Shown here in pieces: positions 8,271-17,668 of a DNA stretch of 42,961 bases (position 1 is its first letter; each line of letters begins with the position of its first letter). Under the pieces are notes generated by a model that had not been told where the DNA came from, searched no databases, and worked only from the letters and a program-made list of their open reading frames with translations. This stretch comes from Bacteroidales bacterium. GTDB taxonomy: Bacteria; Bacteroidota; Bacteroidia; Bacteroidales; UBA6680. Position numbers and translations under genes: made by a program. The stretch is from NCBI GenBank assembly GCA_025210735.1, contig JAOARD010000055.1:1-42961 (forward strand), read 5' to 3'.

Positions 8271-9255
8271 GATTGTTTTCGCAAACCCGGAGTTGTTGTG
8301 GTTAGGTACAGTACTTATACCAATGATTGTTTGGTATATATTAAGGAACAGAACAGCAGGAGCCAGTATATCTGTTTCGGGAATTGCGGCATTTAAAAAA
8401 GGCGGATCGTCATATAAGGTATATCTCAGACATATGTTGTTTGTATTACGTTGTCTTGTAATTGCTGTTCTTATTGTTGCAATGGCCAGACCACAATCAG
8501 ACAATAGCTGGGACGAGATGTCTACAGAGGGTATAGATATAATGGTTGCCATTGATATATCAAGCAGTATGCTTGCGCAGGATTTTAAACCAAACAGGCT
8601 GCTTGATGCAAAGGATAAATCTATACGTTTTATCTCAGGTCGTCCTGACGACAGGATTGGACTTGTAACCTTTGCGGCAGAGAGTTTTACTCAGTGTCCG
8701 CTTACAACAGATCATGCAGTGCTTATTAATCTGTTTAAGGATGTTGAGAGTGGTATGCTTGAGGATGGTACCGCTATAGGTATGGGACTTGCAACTGCTG
8801 TAAACCGACTTAAGGATAGTAAAACCAAGAGCAAGGTGGTTGTTTTACTTACCGATGGGGTTAATAATTCAGGAGCAATAGATCCGCTAACAGCTGCAGA
8901 GATAGCCAAAACATTTGGTATAAGAGTATATACAATTGGTATTGGTACAAACGGAAAGGCACCGTATCCTGTACAGACGATATTCGGATTACAGTTACAG
9001 CAGATGGATGTGAAAATTGATGAGGATATTCTACGTGAGATATCTAGAATAACAGGCGGAGAGTATTTCAGAGCAACCGGATCGGCTAAACTTGCTGAGA
9101 TATATAAAGAGATTGATAAACTGGAGAAGACAAAGATAGATGTAAAACATTTTAGTAAACTTGAGGAGGAGTATCTTCCGCTGGCACTTATTGCCGGATT
9201 AATATTCCTGCTTGAGATAGTATTACGTCACACATTATTTAGAAGAATACCATAA
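8260..9255 (+). CDS. batA: BatA, VWA-domain membrane protein
   Basis: A 331-residue inner-membrane protein: two hydrophobic segments at the N-terminus (about 10-27 and 58-75), a VWA domain, and a C-terminal membrane segment near 309-325. The metal-ion-dependent adhesion site is complete: DISSS (Asp99, Ser101, Ser103), a threonine in the PLTTD segment and an aspartate in LLTDG. Bat proteins were named for aerotolerance in Bacteroides fragilis and are thought to form an envelope complex with MoxR; the molecular task is unknown. It is followed after 10 bases by the paralogous batB. Confidence 0.93.
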   Translation: MWDKIVFANPELLWLGTVLIPMIVWYILRNRTAGASISVSGIAAFKKGGSSYKVYLRHMLFVLRCLVIAVLIVAMARPQSDNSWDEMSTEGIDIMVAIDISSSMLAQDFKPNRLLDAKDKSIRFISGRPDDRIGLVTFAAESFTQCPLTTDHAVLINLFKDVESGMLEDGTAIGMGLATAVNRLKDSKTKSKVVVLLTDGVNNSGAIDPLTAAEIAKTFGIRVYTIGIGTNGKAPYPVQTIFGLQLQQMDVKIDEDILREISRITGGEYFRATGSAKLAEIYKEIDKLEKTKIDVKHFSKLEEEYLPLALIAGLIFLLEIVLRHTLFRRIP

Positions 9256-9265
9256 AAACGCATTT

Positions 9266-10309
9266 ATGTTCAGATTTGAAAATATAGAGCTACTATATAT
9301 ATTAATGTCGGCTGTTCCGGTATTTATACTGCTGTTCTGGCTGGCTTTACGCAGAAAGAAGCGAATGCTTCGCAGATTTGGCGATATGGCAATAATAAAA
9401 CATCTTATGCCTGATTCGTCGTCGGAGCGTCCGGTAATAAAGTTTATAGCTATACTACTTGCTTATGTATCGCTTTCGGTAGCAATTGCCCGCCCTCAGT
9501 TTGGTTCGCAGTTAAAAGAGGTTAAACGTAAAGGTATTGAGCTTATTATAGCGCTTGATGTGTCTAACTCAATGCTTGCAAAAGATATTACCCCAAACAG
9601 GTTAGAGAAGGCTAAGCAGGCTATATCGCGTTTAATAAATAAATTGTCTGATGATAAGGTAGGACTTATAGTTTTTGCCGGAGATGCATATACTCAGATA
9701 CCTATGACAACCGATTATAAATCGGCAAAGATGTTTTTGTCTAATATCTCAACCGATATTGTTCCGCAACAGGGTACATCAATCAGTTCGGCTATAGATC
9801 TTGCATCACGATCGTTTAGTCTTGATACTAAAGCGTCAAAGGCACTTATTATTATTACCGATGGAGAGAACCATGAAGATAATGCTATTGAAAAAGCAAG
9901 AGAGGCGGCTGAGAAGGGTATAATAATATATAGTGTTGGTATTGGTGATCCGAAAGGAGCTCCTATTCCTGTAGGCAATGGTGCTTCAGGAACAAGTTTC
10001 AGAAAAGATGCAGATGGTAATGTTATAATCTCTAAACTGAATGAGGTAATGCTTCAGGAGATTGCATCGGCAACAAATGGTAAGTATACAAGAGCAAATA
10101 ATGTAAGTTTCGGACTTAACAGCATTCTTGATCATATGAAGAAGCTGAATAAAACAGAGATAAAGGCAAAGGTTTATTCAGCATATAACGATCAGTTTCA
10201 GTATATGATAGCATTTGCACTGTTCTTCTTACTGCTTGAGTTTGTTATTCTTGAGCGTAAGAACAAGTATTTAAAGAATTTTAGTCTGTTTAAAGATCCA
10301 AAGGTATGA
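9266..10309 (+). CDS. batB: BatB, VWA-domain membrane protein
   Basis: A paralog of BatA with 347 residues and the same layout: N-terminal membrane segments (about 8-27 and 58-75), a VWA domain and a final hydrophobic segment near 315-330. The metal site is intact with DVSNS (Asp98, Ser100, Ser102), a threonine in MTTDY and an aspartate in IITDGEN. Two intact VWA proteins side by side suggest a heteromeric BatA-BatB complex (inference). Its stop overlaps the batC start in ATGA, indicating translational coupling. Confidence 0.93.
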   Translation: MFRFENIELLYILMSAVPVFILLFWLALRRKKRMLRRFGDMAIIKHLMPDSSSERPVIKFIAILLAYVSLSVAIARPQFGSQLKEVKRKGIELIIALDVSNSMLAKDITPNRLEKAKQAISRLINKLSDDKVGLIVFAGDAYTQIPMTTDYKSAKMFLSNISTDIVPQQGTSISSAIDLASRSFSLDTKASKALIIITDGENHEDNAIEKAREAAEKGIIIYSVGIGDPKGAPIPVGNGASGTSFRKDADGNVIISKLNEVMLQEIASATNGKYTRANNVSFGLNSILDHMKKLNKTEIKAKVYSAYNDQFQYMIAFALFFLLLEFVILERKNKYLKNFSLFKDPKV

Positions 10310-11118
10310 GAAATATAGTATTAGTTATTTTGCTTATTATTGCAGGCGGATTATCGGCCTATGCACAAAAAGAGCGCAAGATTATACGTGAGGGGAATGA
10401 TCTGTTTGAGAGTAAAAAATATGACAGAGCAGAGATAAAGTACCGTAAGGCATTAGATAGAAACCCTTTCTCTACCGATAGTGAGTTTAATTTAGGAAAT
10501 TCGCTTATTAAACAGAAGAAGTATGAGGAGGCACGTGAGGTTTTGCTGAATCTTGCAACAAAAGAGTCTGATAATATTAAGTTATCTGATATATATTATA
10601 ATATTGGTAATACGTTTCTGGAAGAGAAGAAATTTGAGGAGAGTATAGATATGTATAAGAAAGCTTTGCGTAAGAATCCGAAGGATCATAATGCAAAGTA
10701 TAATCTTGCTTTTGCTCAGGATAAGTTGCGTAAAAAGCAGCAACAGGATAAGAATAATAAAAATCAGAATAAAGACAATAAACAGAATAAGGATAACAAG
10801 GACAACAAGAAGAATAAAGATAACAAGGATAACAAAGACAATAAGGATAAGAAAGATCAGGACAAGAAGAATGATCAGAATAAAGACAAGGACAAGGATA
10901 AGAAAGACAATAAAGATAAAAAGGATGATGATAAGAAAGGTAAAGGCGATAAGGATAAGAAACAACAACAGCAAAAACCTCAATTATCAAAAGAGGCTGC
11001 AGCCAGAATGCTAAAAGCGCAAGAAGGACAAGAGAAGAAGACACAGGAGAAGGTTAAGAAGGCATTGGCAAAAAAGAAGGCTAAGCAGAAGAAGGTGAAA
11101 GTAAAAAAGAACTGGTAG
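10306..11118 (+). CDS. batC: BatC, TPR protein with Lys/Asp/Asn-rich tail
   Basis: A 270-residue exported TPR protein. A signal peptide (1-20, ending AYAQ) leads into about three TPR units (residues 25-140). A highly charged low-complexity stretch of K, D, N and Q with KDNK-type repeats follows (about 145-228), then a basic helical end. BatC proteins combine TPR units with such charged tails, so the repeat is a family trait, although this one is long. It starts within the batB stop codon (4-base overlap) and is followed by batD after 24 bases. Several antisense frames opposite the repeat are composition artefacts. Confidence 0.9.
   Translation: MRNIVLVILLIIAGGLSAYAQKERKIIREGNDLFESKKYDRAEIKYRKALDRNPFSTDSEFNLGNSLIKQKKYEEAREVLLNLATKESDNIKLSDIYYNIGNTFLEEKKFEESIDMYKKALRKNPKDHNAKYNLAFAQDKLRKKQQQDKNNKNQNKDNKQNKDNKDNKKNKDNKDNKDNKDKKDQDKKNDQNKDKDKDKKDNKDKKDDDKKGKGDKDKKQQQQKPQLSKEAAARMLKAQEGQEKKTQEKVKKALAKKKAKQKKVKVKKNW
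10735..10970 (+). repeat. Lys/Asp/Asn-coding low-complexity DNA in batC
   Basis: An irregular array of short purine-rich units such as AAGGATAAC, AAGGACAAC and AAAGACAAT encodes the charged BatC tail. Units differ by codon choice and order, which suggests repeated slippage and re-expansion rather than one recent duplication. Unit lengths are mostly multiples of three and the frame stays open. Confidence 0.7.
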
Positions 11119-11142
11119 AGAGAAGATATAAGAGAATATAAT

Positions 11143-12939
11143 ATGAGACAAAAACTAACATTTCTGATACTAATTTTTACATCGTTAACTCTTTTTTCGC
11201 AAGATAAGGATGTAAAGTTTGAGGCTTATGGACCCGGTGTTGTTGAAGCCGGAGAGTCGTTCAGGCTTACCTTTCAGGTGAACGCTTCAGGGAAGGATTT
11301 TAAGGCACCATCACTTTCGGGGTTCAGGGTTCTGGCAGGACCTACATATGGAAGGCAACAATCTTATAGAACAGACTCAAATGGCAATATGGAACAAAAC
11401 CTGTCTGTTACATATACATATGTTATTCAGATAAAAAAGGTTGGAAGATTTAAGATAGGATCTGCGAGCATTGTTGTTGACGGGAAGAAATATAACAGTA
11501 AACCTATTACAGTAGAGGTAGTAAAAGGAAGAGCTAATAGAGCACAAAACAGAAATTCAGGGCAACAAGGTAATGTACAAGGCATATCTGACAGGGATAT
11601 GTTTATTAGGGTTATTCCATCAAAGAGAACTCTGTATCAGGGAGAACATACAGTGGCTACCATTAAGTTGTATTCTAAATATACATCTATACAGGTTACC
11701 GATTTCAGAGCACCATCACTTAAAGGTTTTTGGAACCAAAAAATTGAGATTCAGTCAAACTGGGCAAGAGAGAGCTATAATAACGAGGTTTATTATGTAG
11801 TTGATATACGTAAGGATGTAATATACCCTCAGCGTAACGGAAAAATTGTAATACCTTCGGCTGAGATGGATCTTAGTGTATCGGTACAACAGAGACATAG
11901 TGCATTTGATGATTTTTTTGGATCAACACGTACAATTGCAAAGACATTAAAATCAAAGCCGGTATCGATAAATGTAAAGGCTTTGCCTGAGGATAAACCA
12001 GCAAGCTTTAATGGTGCTGTAGGGGCGTTTAAATTCAGCTCTAAGATAGACCGACAGAAAGTAAAGACAAATGAAGCTATTACAATAAAGTATACAGTAT
12101 CAGGAAAGGGTAACCTTAATCTTATCTCGGCTCCGGATATTAATTTTCCTGCCGATTTTGAGAACTATGAACCTAAAGTGACTGATAGAATAAAGAATTC
12201 ATTGGGAGGTCAGACAGGTTCAAAGACGTTTGAATATCTTATAATTCCTCGTTATGGTGGTAATTTTAAGGTGCCGGCAGTAGAGTTTAGCTATTTTGAT
12301 CTTAAGAGTAAGAGATATGTTACATTGACAACACCTGAATATGATATAGAGGTTGAGTCAAGTAACGACAGGGGTGCTTCGCAGATGGTATCAGGTATTA
12401 GTAAGGAGGATGTTAAATATCTGAATAAAGATATTCTGTTTATTGATACAAAGAATACCAAGCTTAAGTTGAGTACAGATTTTATTATGGGTAGCACAAT
12501 GCTATATCTGATATATCTGTTTGGTATTATTATACTTGTTGTGGTGTTCCTTTTAAGAAAGAGATATATTGAGAGTAATAAAAATATTGTTCTGGTTAAG
12601 AATCGTAAAGCTAATAAGATGGCTCGCAAAAGACTTAAGGTTGCGGCACAGTATCTTAAGAGTGCACAGAAAGAGCAATTCTATGATGAGACTCTAAAGG
12701 CAATATGGGGTTATCTTGGCGATAAGTTAATGATTCCTGTAGCTGATTTGAATAAAGACAGAGCTAAAGAGAAACTGATTGAGAAAGGGGTGGATTCTGA
12801 TCTGTTATACAGATTTGATGATGTTGTATCAACGTGTGAATTTGCGCGTTATGCACCATCGGCACAATCGTCTGATATGAATACTATATACGAGAAGACA
12901 GCAGATGTAATATCAACAATTGATCAGAAAATTAAGTAA
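11143..12939 (+). CDS. batD: BatD, periplasmic beta-rich membrane-anchored protein
   Basis: A 598-residue protein with a signal peptide (1-19), a long periplasmic region of several Ig-like beta-sandwich domains (about 25-430), one membrane segment at about 447-467 and a cytoplasmic helical domain. The opening segment with PGVVEAGE and FRLTFQV is typical of BatD, where such domains follow the 'protection from oxygen' family. The cytoplasmic end resembles that of the unnamed gene before batA. Three bases separate it from batE, so the two are co-translated or nearly so. Length is usual for BatD. Confidence 0.93.
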   Translation: MRQKLTFLILIFTSLTLFSQDKDVKFEAYGPGVVEAGESFRLTFQVNASGKDFKAPSLSGFRVLAGPTYGRQQSYRTDSNGNMEQNLSVTYTYVIQIKKVGRFKIGSASIVVDGKKYNSKPITVEVVKGRANRAQNRNSGQQGNVQGISDRDMFIRVIPSKRTLYQGEHTVATIKLYSKYTSIQVTDFRAPSLKGFWNQKIEIQSNWARESYNNEVYYVVDIRKDVIYPQRNGKIVIPSAEMDLSVSVQQRHSAFDDFFGSTRTIAKTLKSKPVSINVKALPEDKPASFNGAVGAFKFSSKIDRQKVKTNEAITIKYTVSGKGNLNLISAPDINFPADFENYEPKVTDRIKNSLGGQTGSKTFEYLIIPRYGGNFKVPAVEFSYFDLKSKRYVTLTTPEYDIEVESSNDRGASQMVSGISKEDVKYLNKDILFIDTKNTKLKLSTDFIMGSTMLYLIYLFGIIILVVVFLLRKRYIESNKNIVLVKNRKANKMARKRLKVAAQYLKSAQKEQFYDETLKAIWGYLGDKLMIPVADLNKDRAKEKLIEKGVDSDLLYRFDDVVSTCEFARYAPSAQSSDMNTIYEKTADVISTIDQKIK

Positions 12940-12941
12940 TT

Positions 12942-13694
12942 ATGAGACGAATACTATTATTAATACCATTACTGTTTACGGCATATATAACGTTTGCACA
13001 ACCAACAGAATTACTTGAGAAGGCAAATAAGGAGTATATTGATAATAATTATGAGGAGGCAATAGTTCTTTATGAGCAGATTGTTAAGAGTGGTTACTCT
13101 TCAGCAGCTTTGTACTATAATCTTGGTAGTGCATACTATAAGCTTAATGATATTGCAAACTCTATACTGAATTTTGAGAGAGCTAAGCAGCTTGCTCCTG
13201 GTGATGACAGGATTGATCATAACTTAAATATTGCAAGGTTGTATGTAGTAGATAAAATTGAAGTTTTGCCGCAGTTTTTCCTTAGCAGATGGATAGATAA
13301 TATGAGAGCCTCTAATAGTTCTGACGGATGGGCTATATGGAGTATAGTACTGTTTGCTCTGTTTGTTATTCTGGGATCTGTATATTTTCTTGCCTCATCA
13401 TCGTCGGTTAAAAAAATAATGTTTTTTATCTCAATATTTGTGTTGCTGACATCGGTAATCAGTCTTAAGTTCTCTGCTGATCAAAAGGATATGATTATGG
13501 AGAAATCATATGGCATTGTTTTTGCTAAATCAGTTACATTAAAGAGTTCGCCTGATGAATCAGGAACCAATCTTTTTCTTCTGCATGAAGGAACAAAGGT
13601 TAAGGTTACAGATAAGGTTGGTGACTGGGTAGAGATTATGGTGAGCGATGGTAACAGAGGGTGGTTAAAATCATCTGATGTTGAGGTAATATAG
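12942..13694 (+). CDS. batE: BatE, TPR membrane protein with SH3-like domain
   Basis: A 250-residue protein: signal peptide (1-19, ending TFAQ), TPR repeats (about 20-95), two adjacent membrane segments (about 130-150 and 155-172) and a C-terminal bacterial SH3-like domain. The SH3-like domain runs from about 185 to the end with SVTLKSSPDE, GTKVKV and GDWVEI, ending in GWLKSSDVEVI. This matches BatE architecture. It closes the bat set and is followed after 23 bases by a DUF2807 gene, with no terminator in between. Confidence 0.9.
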   Translation: MRRILLLIPLLFTAYITFAQPTELLEKANKEYIDNNYEEAIVLYEQIVKSGYSSAALYYNLGSAYYKLNDIANSILNFERAKQLAPGDDRIDHNLNIARLYVVDKIEVLPQFFLSRWIDNMRASNSSDGWAIWSIVLFALFVILGSVYFLASSSSVKKIMFFISIFVLLTSVISLKFSADQKDMIMEKSYGIVFAKSVTLKSSPDESGTNLFLLHEGTKVKVTDKVGDWVEIMVSDGNRGWLKSSDVEVI

Positions 13695-13717
13695 ATTGAG
13701 ATAAAACTGTTTTGAGT

Positions 13718-14452
13718 ATGAGGAGATTGATGAAGAGAATATCTGTAAGCTTGTTTGTTTTTTCGTTTGTATGTCTGTCGGCTATTAATGCGCAAAGTAA
13801 GCCGGAAAGCCGTGTGGTTAATGATTACAGCAAGATATATGTAAGTGGTTATTTTAATGTTGAACTTGTTAAGTCAGATAAAGAGTTTGTTAAGCTTGAG
13901 TTTAACGGAGTTGAATCAAATAATATTATAACCAAGGTACGACGTGGGGAGCTGATACTGAAACATAAGTATCCGTTTTCTAAGAACTATAGTGTTAAGG
14001 CAGTTATTGGTTATAAAGATCTGTCAGAATTAACAGCAGAATATAACTCAGATGTTACATTTGGTAAGGATACGCTTATTTTTGATAATCTTGAGATTAC
14101 TGCCGGAGGAAATTCTGATGTAAATATTGTGGCTACTATTCGCGATTTTGAGGTTGTAATAACAGATGGAGCTACAGTTGATCTTAAAGGATCATCTAAA
14201 TATCTTGACCTTAGTGTAGCAACTGCAGGAATATACAAAGGGTTTGCTTTTGCTACAGAGTTGGCAGATATATCGGTATCAACAAATGCAAAGGCACATG
14301 TTAAAGTAACCGATAAGATAGAAGGATCTGTAAGTACAAACGGACACATGAACTTTATAGGAGAACCCAAAACTGTAAAAATAAGAACAATTCTTGGGGG
14401 TAGTTATGTGCAGTTAGACGAGGATGATCTGGATGAAGAGTATTACTTTTAA
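13718..14452 (+). CDS. Secreted DUF2807 (head GIN) domain protein
   Basis: A 244-residue exported protein with a signal peptide (about 1-24, ending NAQS). The single domain of short, regularly repeating beta strands is seen in the 'putative auto-transporter adhesin, head GIN' family (DUF2807), for example KIYVSGYFNVEL near the start, then GNSDV and GSVSTNGH later. Such proteins are common in Bacteroidota and usually of unknown function. The frame extends to a TTG at 13712; I chose the ATG at 13718, which directly precedes the basic start of the signal peptide. It is probably the last gene of the moxR-bat transcript, since a strong terminator follows. Confidence 0.85.
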   Translation: MRRLMKRISVSLFVFSFVCLSAINAQSKPESRVVNDYSKIYVSGYFNVELVKSDKEFVKLEFNGVESNNIITKVRRGELILKHKYPFSKNYSVKAVIGYKDLSELTAEYNSDVTFGKDTLIFDNLEITAGGNSDVNIVATIRDFEVVITDGATVDLKGSSKYLDLSVATAGIYKGFAFATELADISVSTNAKAHVKVTDKIEGSVSTNGHMNFIGEPKTVKIRTILGGSYVQLDEDDLDEEYYF

Positions 14453-14477
14453 ATTAGAGACAGCATATTGATAAATG

Positions 14478-14500
14478 AGCCCCTTTTTGGGGCTTTTTTT
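14478..14500 (+). terminator. Rho-independent terminator ending the bat operon
   Basis: The stem AGCCCC (14478-14483) and GGGGCT (14489-14494) with a five-T loop is followed by a run of T. It lies 26 bases after the DUF2807 stop codon. Confidence 0.9.
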
Positions 14501-14617
14501 ATGTTATATTGGTTGTATATATTGTTAAGTGTTAAAATCATATTTTTATTACTCTATTACTTTACTTTATAAAAAAAAAGTACGAACTTATATAAAGTGA
14601 TTATTTATTTAGGAGAT

Positions 14618-14636
14618 AATCATTGTTAGAATGATT
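14618..14636. promoter_or_regulatory. Inverted repeat before the surface-protein gene
   Basis: AATCATT (14618-14624) and AATGATT (14630-14636) form a perfect 7-bp inverted repeat with a 5-base spacer, 24 bases before the ATG at 14660. It could be an operator or an mRNA hairpin. No exact TAnnTTTG box was found in this interval. Confidence 0.3.
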
Positions 14637-14659
14637 AACCTCTTTGAACATTATTTTAT

Positions 14660-17629
14660 ATGAGAACATTTATGAAACATCTGTTACTCCGAAAAGTATA
14701 TTCCTTAGATACTTATGTTAAGAAACAATTAATAGCTGCGTTGCTGATATTTTGCTGTATTCTGCCTGTGTCAGGTTCGTATACTAAACCTGTACCTAAA
14801 GTAGCTGATCTACCTGTGATTACAGAAGAGTGTAGTGTGGCATCTATAGCTCCTCCGTTAGCTACGGGAGAGAGTGGTCAGGATATTCAAGGCGTACCAA
14901 GTATGACATTTCCAATAGTTGGAGTGGGAGAGTATACAGTTGTCTGGACATATACAGATGGTAACCTGAATACAACAACACAGAATCAGACGGTAAAAAT
15001 TGTTGATACTCAGGCTCCGGATGTTTCGGGGCTTAATCTTGCCGATATAATTATAACAGGATGTTCCTATACTCTTACTCCTATGGCTTACACTTATCCG
15101 AGTGTAACTGATAATTGTGATGGAGTAATTACCGGAGAGCCTGACATAGCGGAGTTTCATGGATATGGAACGCATACAATTATCTGGTTGTTTAAAGATG
15201 CTCATGGAAATGAAGCAACCAAGCAGCAGAGTGTGATAATTGATTACGCTGCAGACCCTGTACCTGTAGAGTCTTCGTTAAACGATTTATCAGGAACGTG
15301 TACAGTTAATGTTTTGTCTTATCCTAATGCAAGGGATTATTGTAACAATATAATTCAGGGAGTACCTTATGATAGTGATGGTGATATTATTACAGATTTA
15401 ACATTTAGCGGAAAAGGTACATATACAATATACTGGAAGTATACAGATGTATCGGGTCGTGTAACTACTCAGGAACAGAAAGTAGTGGTAGCTGATAATC
15501 CTCCTGTACCTGAGATTATGAATTTACAACTATTAACAGGAGAGTGTAGTGTTCAAATAACAGAAGATATGTATCCGTATGCTACAGATGATTGCTCTCC
15601 GGGGCAGAGAGTTAAAGCTACTATGCAATCAGGACAAACACTTTATGATGCAGCAGGAGAATATACAATTGTTTGGGCTTATGATGATGGGGTTAATGGT
15701 GTTGTAACTCAAGATCAGAGAGTGAAAATAGAGGACAGAATAGTTCCTGTACCAAATGATAATGCATTACCGGATATAGCAAGAGAGTGTGGTTTTAATG
15801 TTTCTGAAATAGATCAGGCAGACAGACCTAAAGCAACTGATAATTGTAGCGGTGAGATAACAGGAGTACCGGACGAAGAGAGTTTTACTGAGCAGGGTAC
15901 GCATACATTACGCTGGGTATTTACTGATGCTTCAGGGAATAAGAGTGAGATATCTCAGGTTATTATTATTGATGATGTTACAAAGCCGGTACCTCAATAT
16001 CCGGTGCTTGAGACAATTGAGGTAGAGTGTTATGTTAAACTTGAAGCTCCGATAGCTACAGATAACTGTTCCGGATTAATAACAGGTACAACAGAAGATC
16101 CTGTTGAGTACGATACTCAGGGAACTAAAATTGTTACGTGGAAATATGATGATGGTAATGGTAATATTACAACGCAGGAGCAGATTGTATCTGTAATGGA
16201 TATATCAAATCCTATACCCGATATAAATATTCTACCAGATGTGGTGGGTGGATGCAACGTGATTATAGATACAGATAATCCTCCAAAAGCTACAGATGAG
16301 TGTTCGGGAACAATTAATGGTATAACTAATAGCCCTACATTATATAATATTCCGGGTAAATATGTGGTTGAGTGGGAATACAATGACGGTAATGGTAATG
16401 TTATGATACAAGAACAGAAAGTGATAGTAGGCGATGTATTTGCCCCGGTTCCTAACGTTGAGAATTTGCCGGATCTGCACTCCGATTGCAGAATAGTTGT
16501 AGAGAAGCCTGTAGCAACAGACGATTGTAGCGGAATTATTGAAGGGAGAACATTTGATCAGCTTGTATATGAAAGAGTAGGGGAGTATCTTATTACCTGG
16601 ACATATACAGATGATAATGGTAACGTTGCTACACAACAGCAGAGAGTTTTTGTAGAAGACAATATTCCTCCAGTGCCAGAGCATAGTGAGTTACCTGAGG
16701 TTGTAGTGGCTTGTAGTACAGTATTGGAACCGCCAAAAGCTAATGATAATTGTGCCGGAGAGATAGTTGCAATAACATCAGATCCTATATCGTATACTAA
16801 ACGTGGTGATTATACAGTTAATTGGGTTTACTATGATGGAAACGGTAACAAAGTAATTCAGCAGCAGAGCGTAAGGGTTACAGATCATATTGCTCCAATT
16901 CCTGATTTACCTAGCCTTGCAACAGTTACTGATGAGTGTAGTGTGTCGTTAAAACCACCAACAGCAACCGATGATTGCGATGGTAAAATAATTGCTACTA
17001 CAAAACATGATGTAGACATTGATATACAGGGTGAGTATGAGGTTGAGTGGATATATAGTGATGAGAGCGGAAACACTGTGTCGCAGATACAGAAGGTTGT
17101 AATAAATGATGTTACAGTGCCACGGATTGTTGCAGCAAAGAATAGTGTGGTAAAGATGAATTCAGATACAGAGTATAAAGTACCTGATAAATTGCTTGAT
17201 CCTTCATCGGTATATGATAATTGTGGTGTAAAGAGCCTTACTAATGATTTTAATAATTCAGTAACATTAGAGGGTGCAGTGTTTGGCTACGGAACAACAA
17301 ATGTAAGATGGACAGTTACAGATCATAATGGAAACGAATCACATGCAGATATATCAGTCTCGGTTTCGTTATCGTCTGGTTTAGAAGATCTGTATAATAA
17401 CAGAATTAAAATATACCCTAACCCAACCAGAGGTAAGGTTCATATAAACTTTAATGGTGTTGCAGTAGATTATGTTGATATAAAAGATGTTACCGGAAAA
17501 CTTGTATTTATGGATAGTTCTCCTGATGATATAGTTGTTATAGATTTAGCAGATAAAAGAAGTGGTTTATATTTTATTACAATACGGAAAGGTGGAGATG
17601 TGTATAGTGGGAAGATTGTAATAGAGTAG
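14660..17629 (+). CDS. T9SS-exported protein with ten Ig-like repeats
   Basis: A 989-residue protein. The N-terminus has a long basic stretch followed by a signal-peptide core (about 24-39). Residues 45 to about 830 hold ten tandem units of 75-83 residues. Each has a first cysteine in a (E/G)CS-like context, a TD(N/D)C(S/D)G segment, an aromatic W-x-Y/F strand, (D/N)GN and a closing Q-x-V-x-V-x-D before the next V/I-P. An eleventh HYR-like domain follows (about 830-915). The last 75 residues, starting at IYPNPTRG and ending in VIE, are a type A T9SS C-terminal sorting domain. It should therefore cross the outer membrane and be released or surface-attached. The paired cysteines may form one disulfide per unit. 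The ligand is unknown. Confidence 0.88.
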   Translation: MRTFMKHLLLRKVYSLDTYVKKQLIAALLIFCCILPVSGSYTKPVPKVADLPVITEECSVASIAPPLATGESGQDIQGVPSMTFPIVGVGEYTVVWTYTDGNLNTTTQNQTVKIVDTQAPDVSGLNLADIIITGCSYTLTPMAYTYPSVTDNCDGVITGEPDIAEFHGYGTHTIIWLFKDAHGNEATKQQSVIIDYAADPVPVESSLNDLSGTCTVNVLSYPNARDYCNNIIQGVPYDSDGDIITDLTFSGKGTYTIYWKYTDVSGRVTTQEQKVVVADNPPVPEIMNLQLLTGECSVQITEDMYPYATDDCSPGQRVKATMQSGQTLYDAAGEYTIVWAYDDGVNGVVTQDQRVKIEDRIVPVPNDNALPDIARECGFNVSEIDQADRPKATDNCSGEITGVPDEESFTEQGTHTLRWVFTDASGNKSEISQVIIIDDVTKPVPQYPVLETIEVECYVKLEAPIATDNCSGLITGTTEDPVEYDTQGTKIVTWKYDDGNGNITTQEQIVSVMDISNPIPDINILPDVVGGCNVIIDTDNPPKATDECSGTINGITNSPTLYNIPGKYVVEWEYNDGNGNVMIQEQKVIVGDVFAPVPNVENLPDLHSDCRIVVEKPVATDDCSGIIEGRTFDQLVYERVGEYLITWTYTDDNGNVATQQQRVFVEDNIPPVPEHSELPEVVVACSTVLEPPKANDNCAGEIVAITSDPISYTKRGDYTVNWVYYDGNGNKVIQQQSVRVTDHIAPIPDLPSLATVTDECSVSLKPPTATDDCDGKIIATTKHDVDIDIQGEYEVEWIYSDESGNTVSQIQKVVINDVTVPRIVAAKNSVVKMNSDTEYKVPDKLLDPSSVYDNCGVKSLTNDFNNSVTLEGAVFGYGTTNVRWTVTDHNGNESHADISVSVSLSSGLEDLYNNRIKIYPNPTRGKVHINFNGVAVDYVDIKDVTGKLVFMDSSPDDIVVIDLADKRSGLYFITIRKGGDVYSGKIVIE

Positions 17630-17637
17630 TTAGAAGA

Positions 17638-17662
17638 GGGGCTGGGTTCTGGTTCCAGCCCC
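17638..17662. terminator. Bidirectional terminator between convergent genes
   Basis: A perfect 8-bp GC-rich stem, GGGGCTGG (17638-17645) with CCAGCCCC (17655-17662), lies between the stop of the surface-protein gene and the stop of dapA. The T-rich stretch after it on the plus strand is interrupted; on the minus strand no T-run is present, only TCTTCT. Confidence 0.6.
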
Positions 17663-17668
17663 TTACAT

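Noticed and set aside
10577..11044. Long antisense and alternate frames across the batC repeat
   Set aside because: Low-complexity purine-rich DNA leaves other frames open; the translations are monotone Ile/Leu or Tyr/Cys/Ser strings without domain character.
13712..13717. TTG start for the DUF2807 protein
   Set aside because: The ATG at 13718 begins the basic part of the signal peptide and needs no rare start codon.
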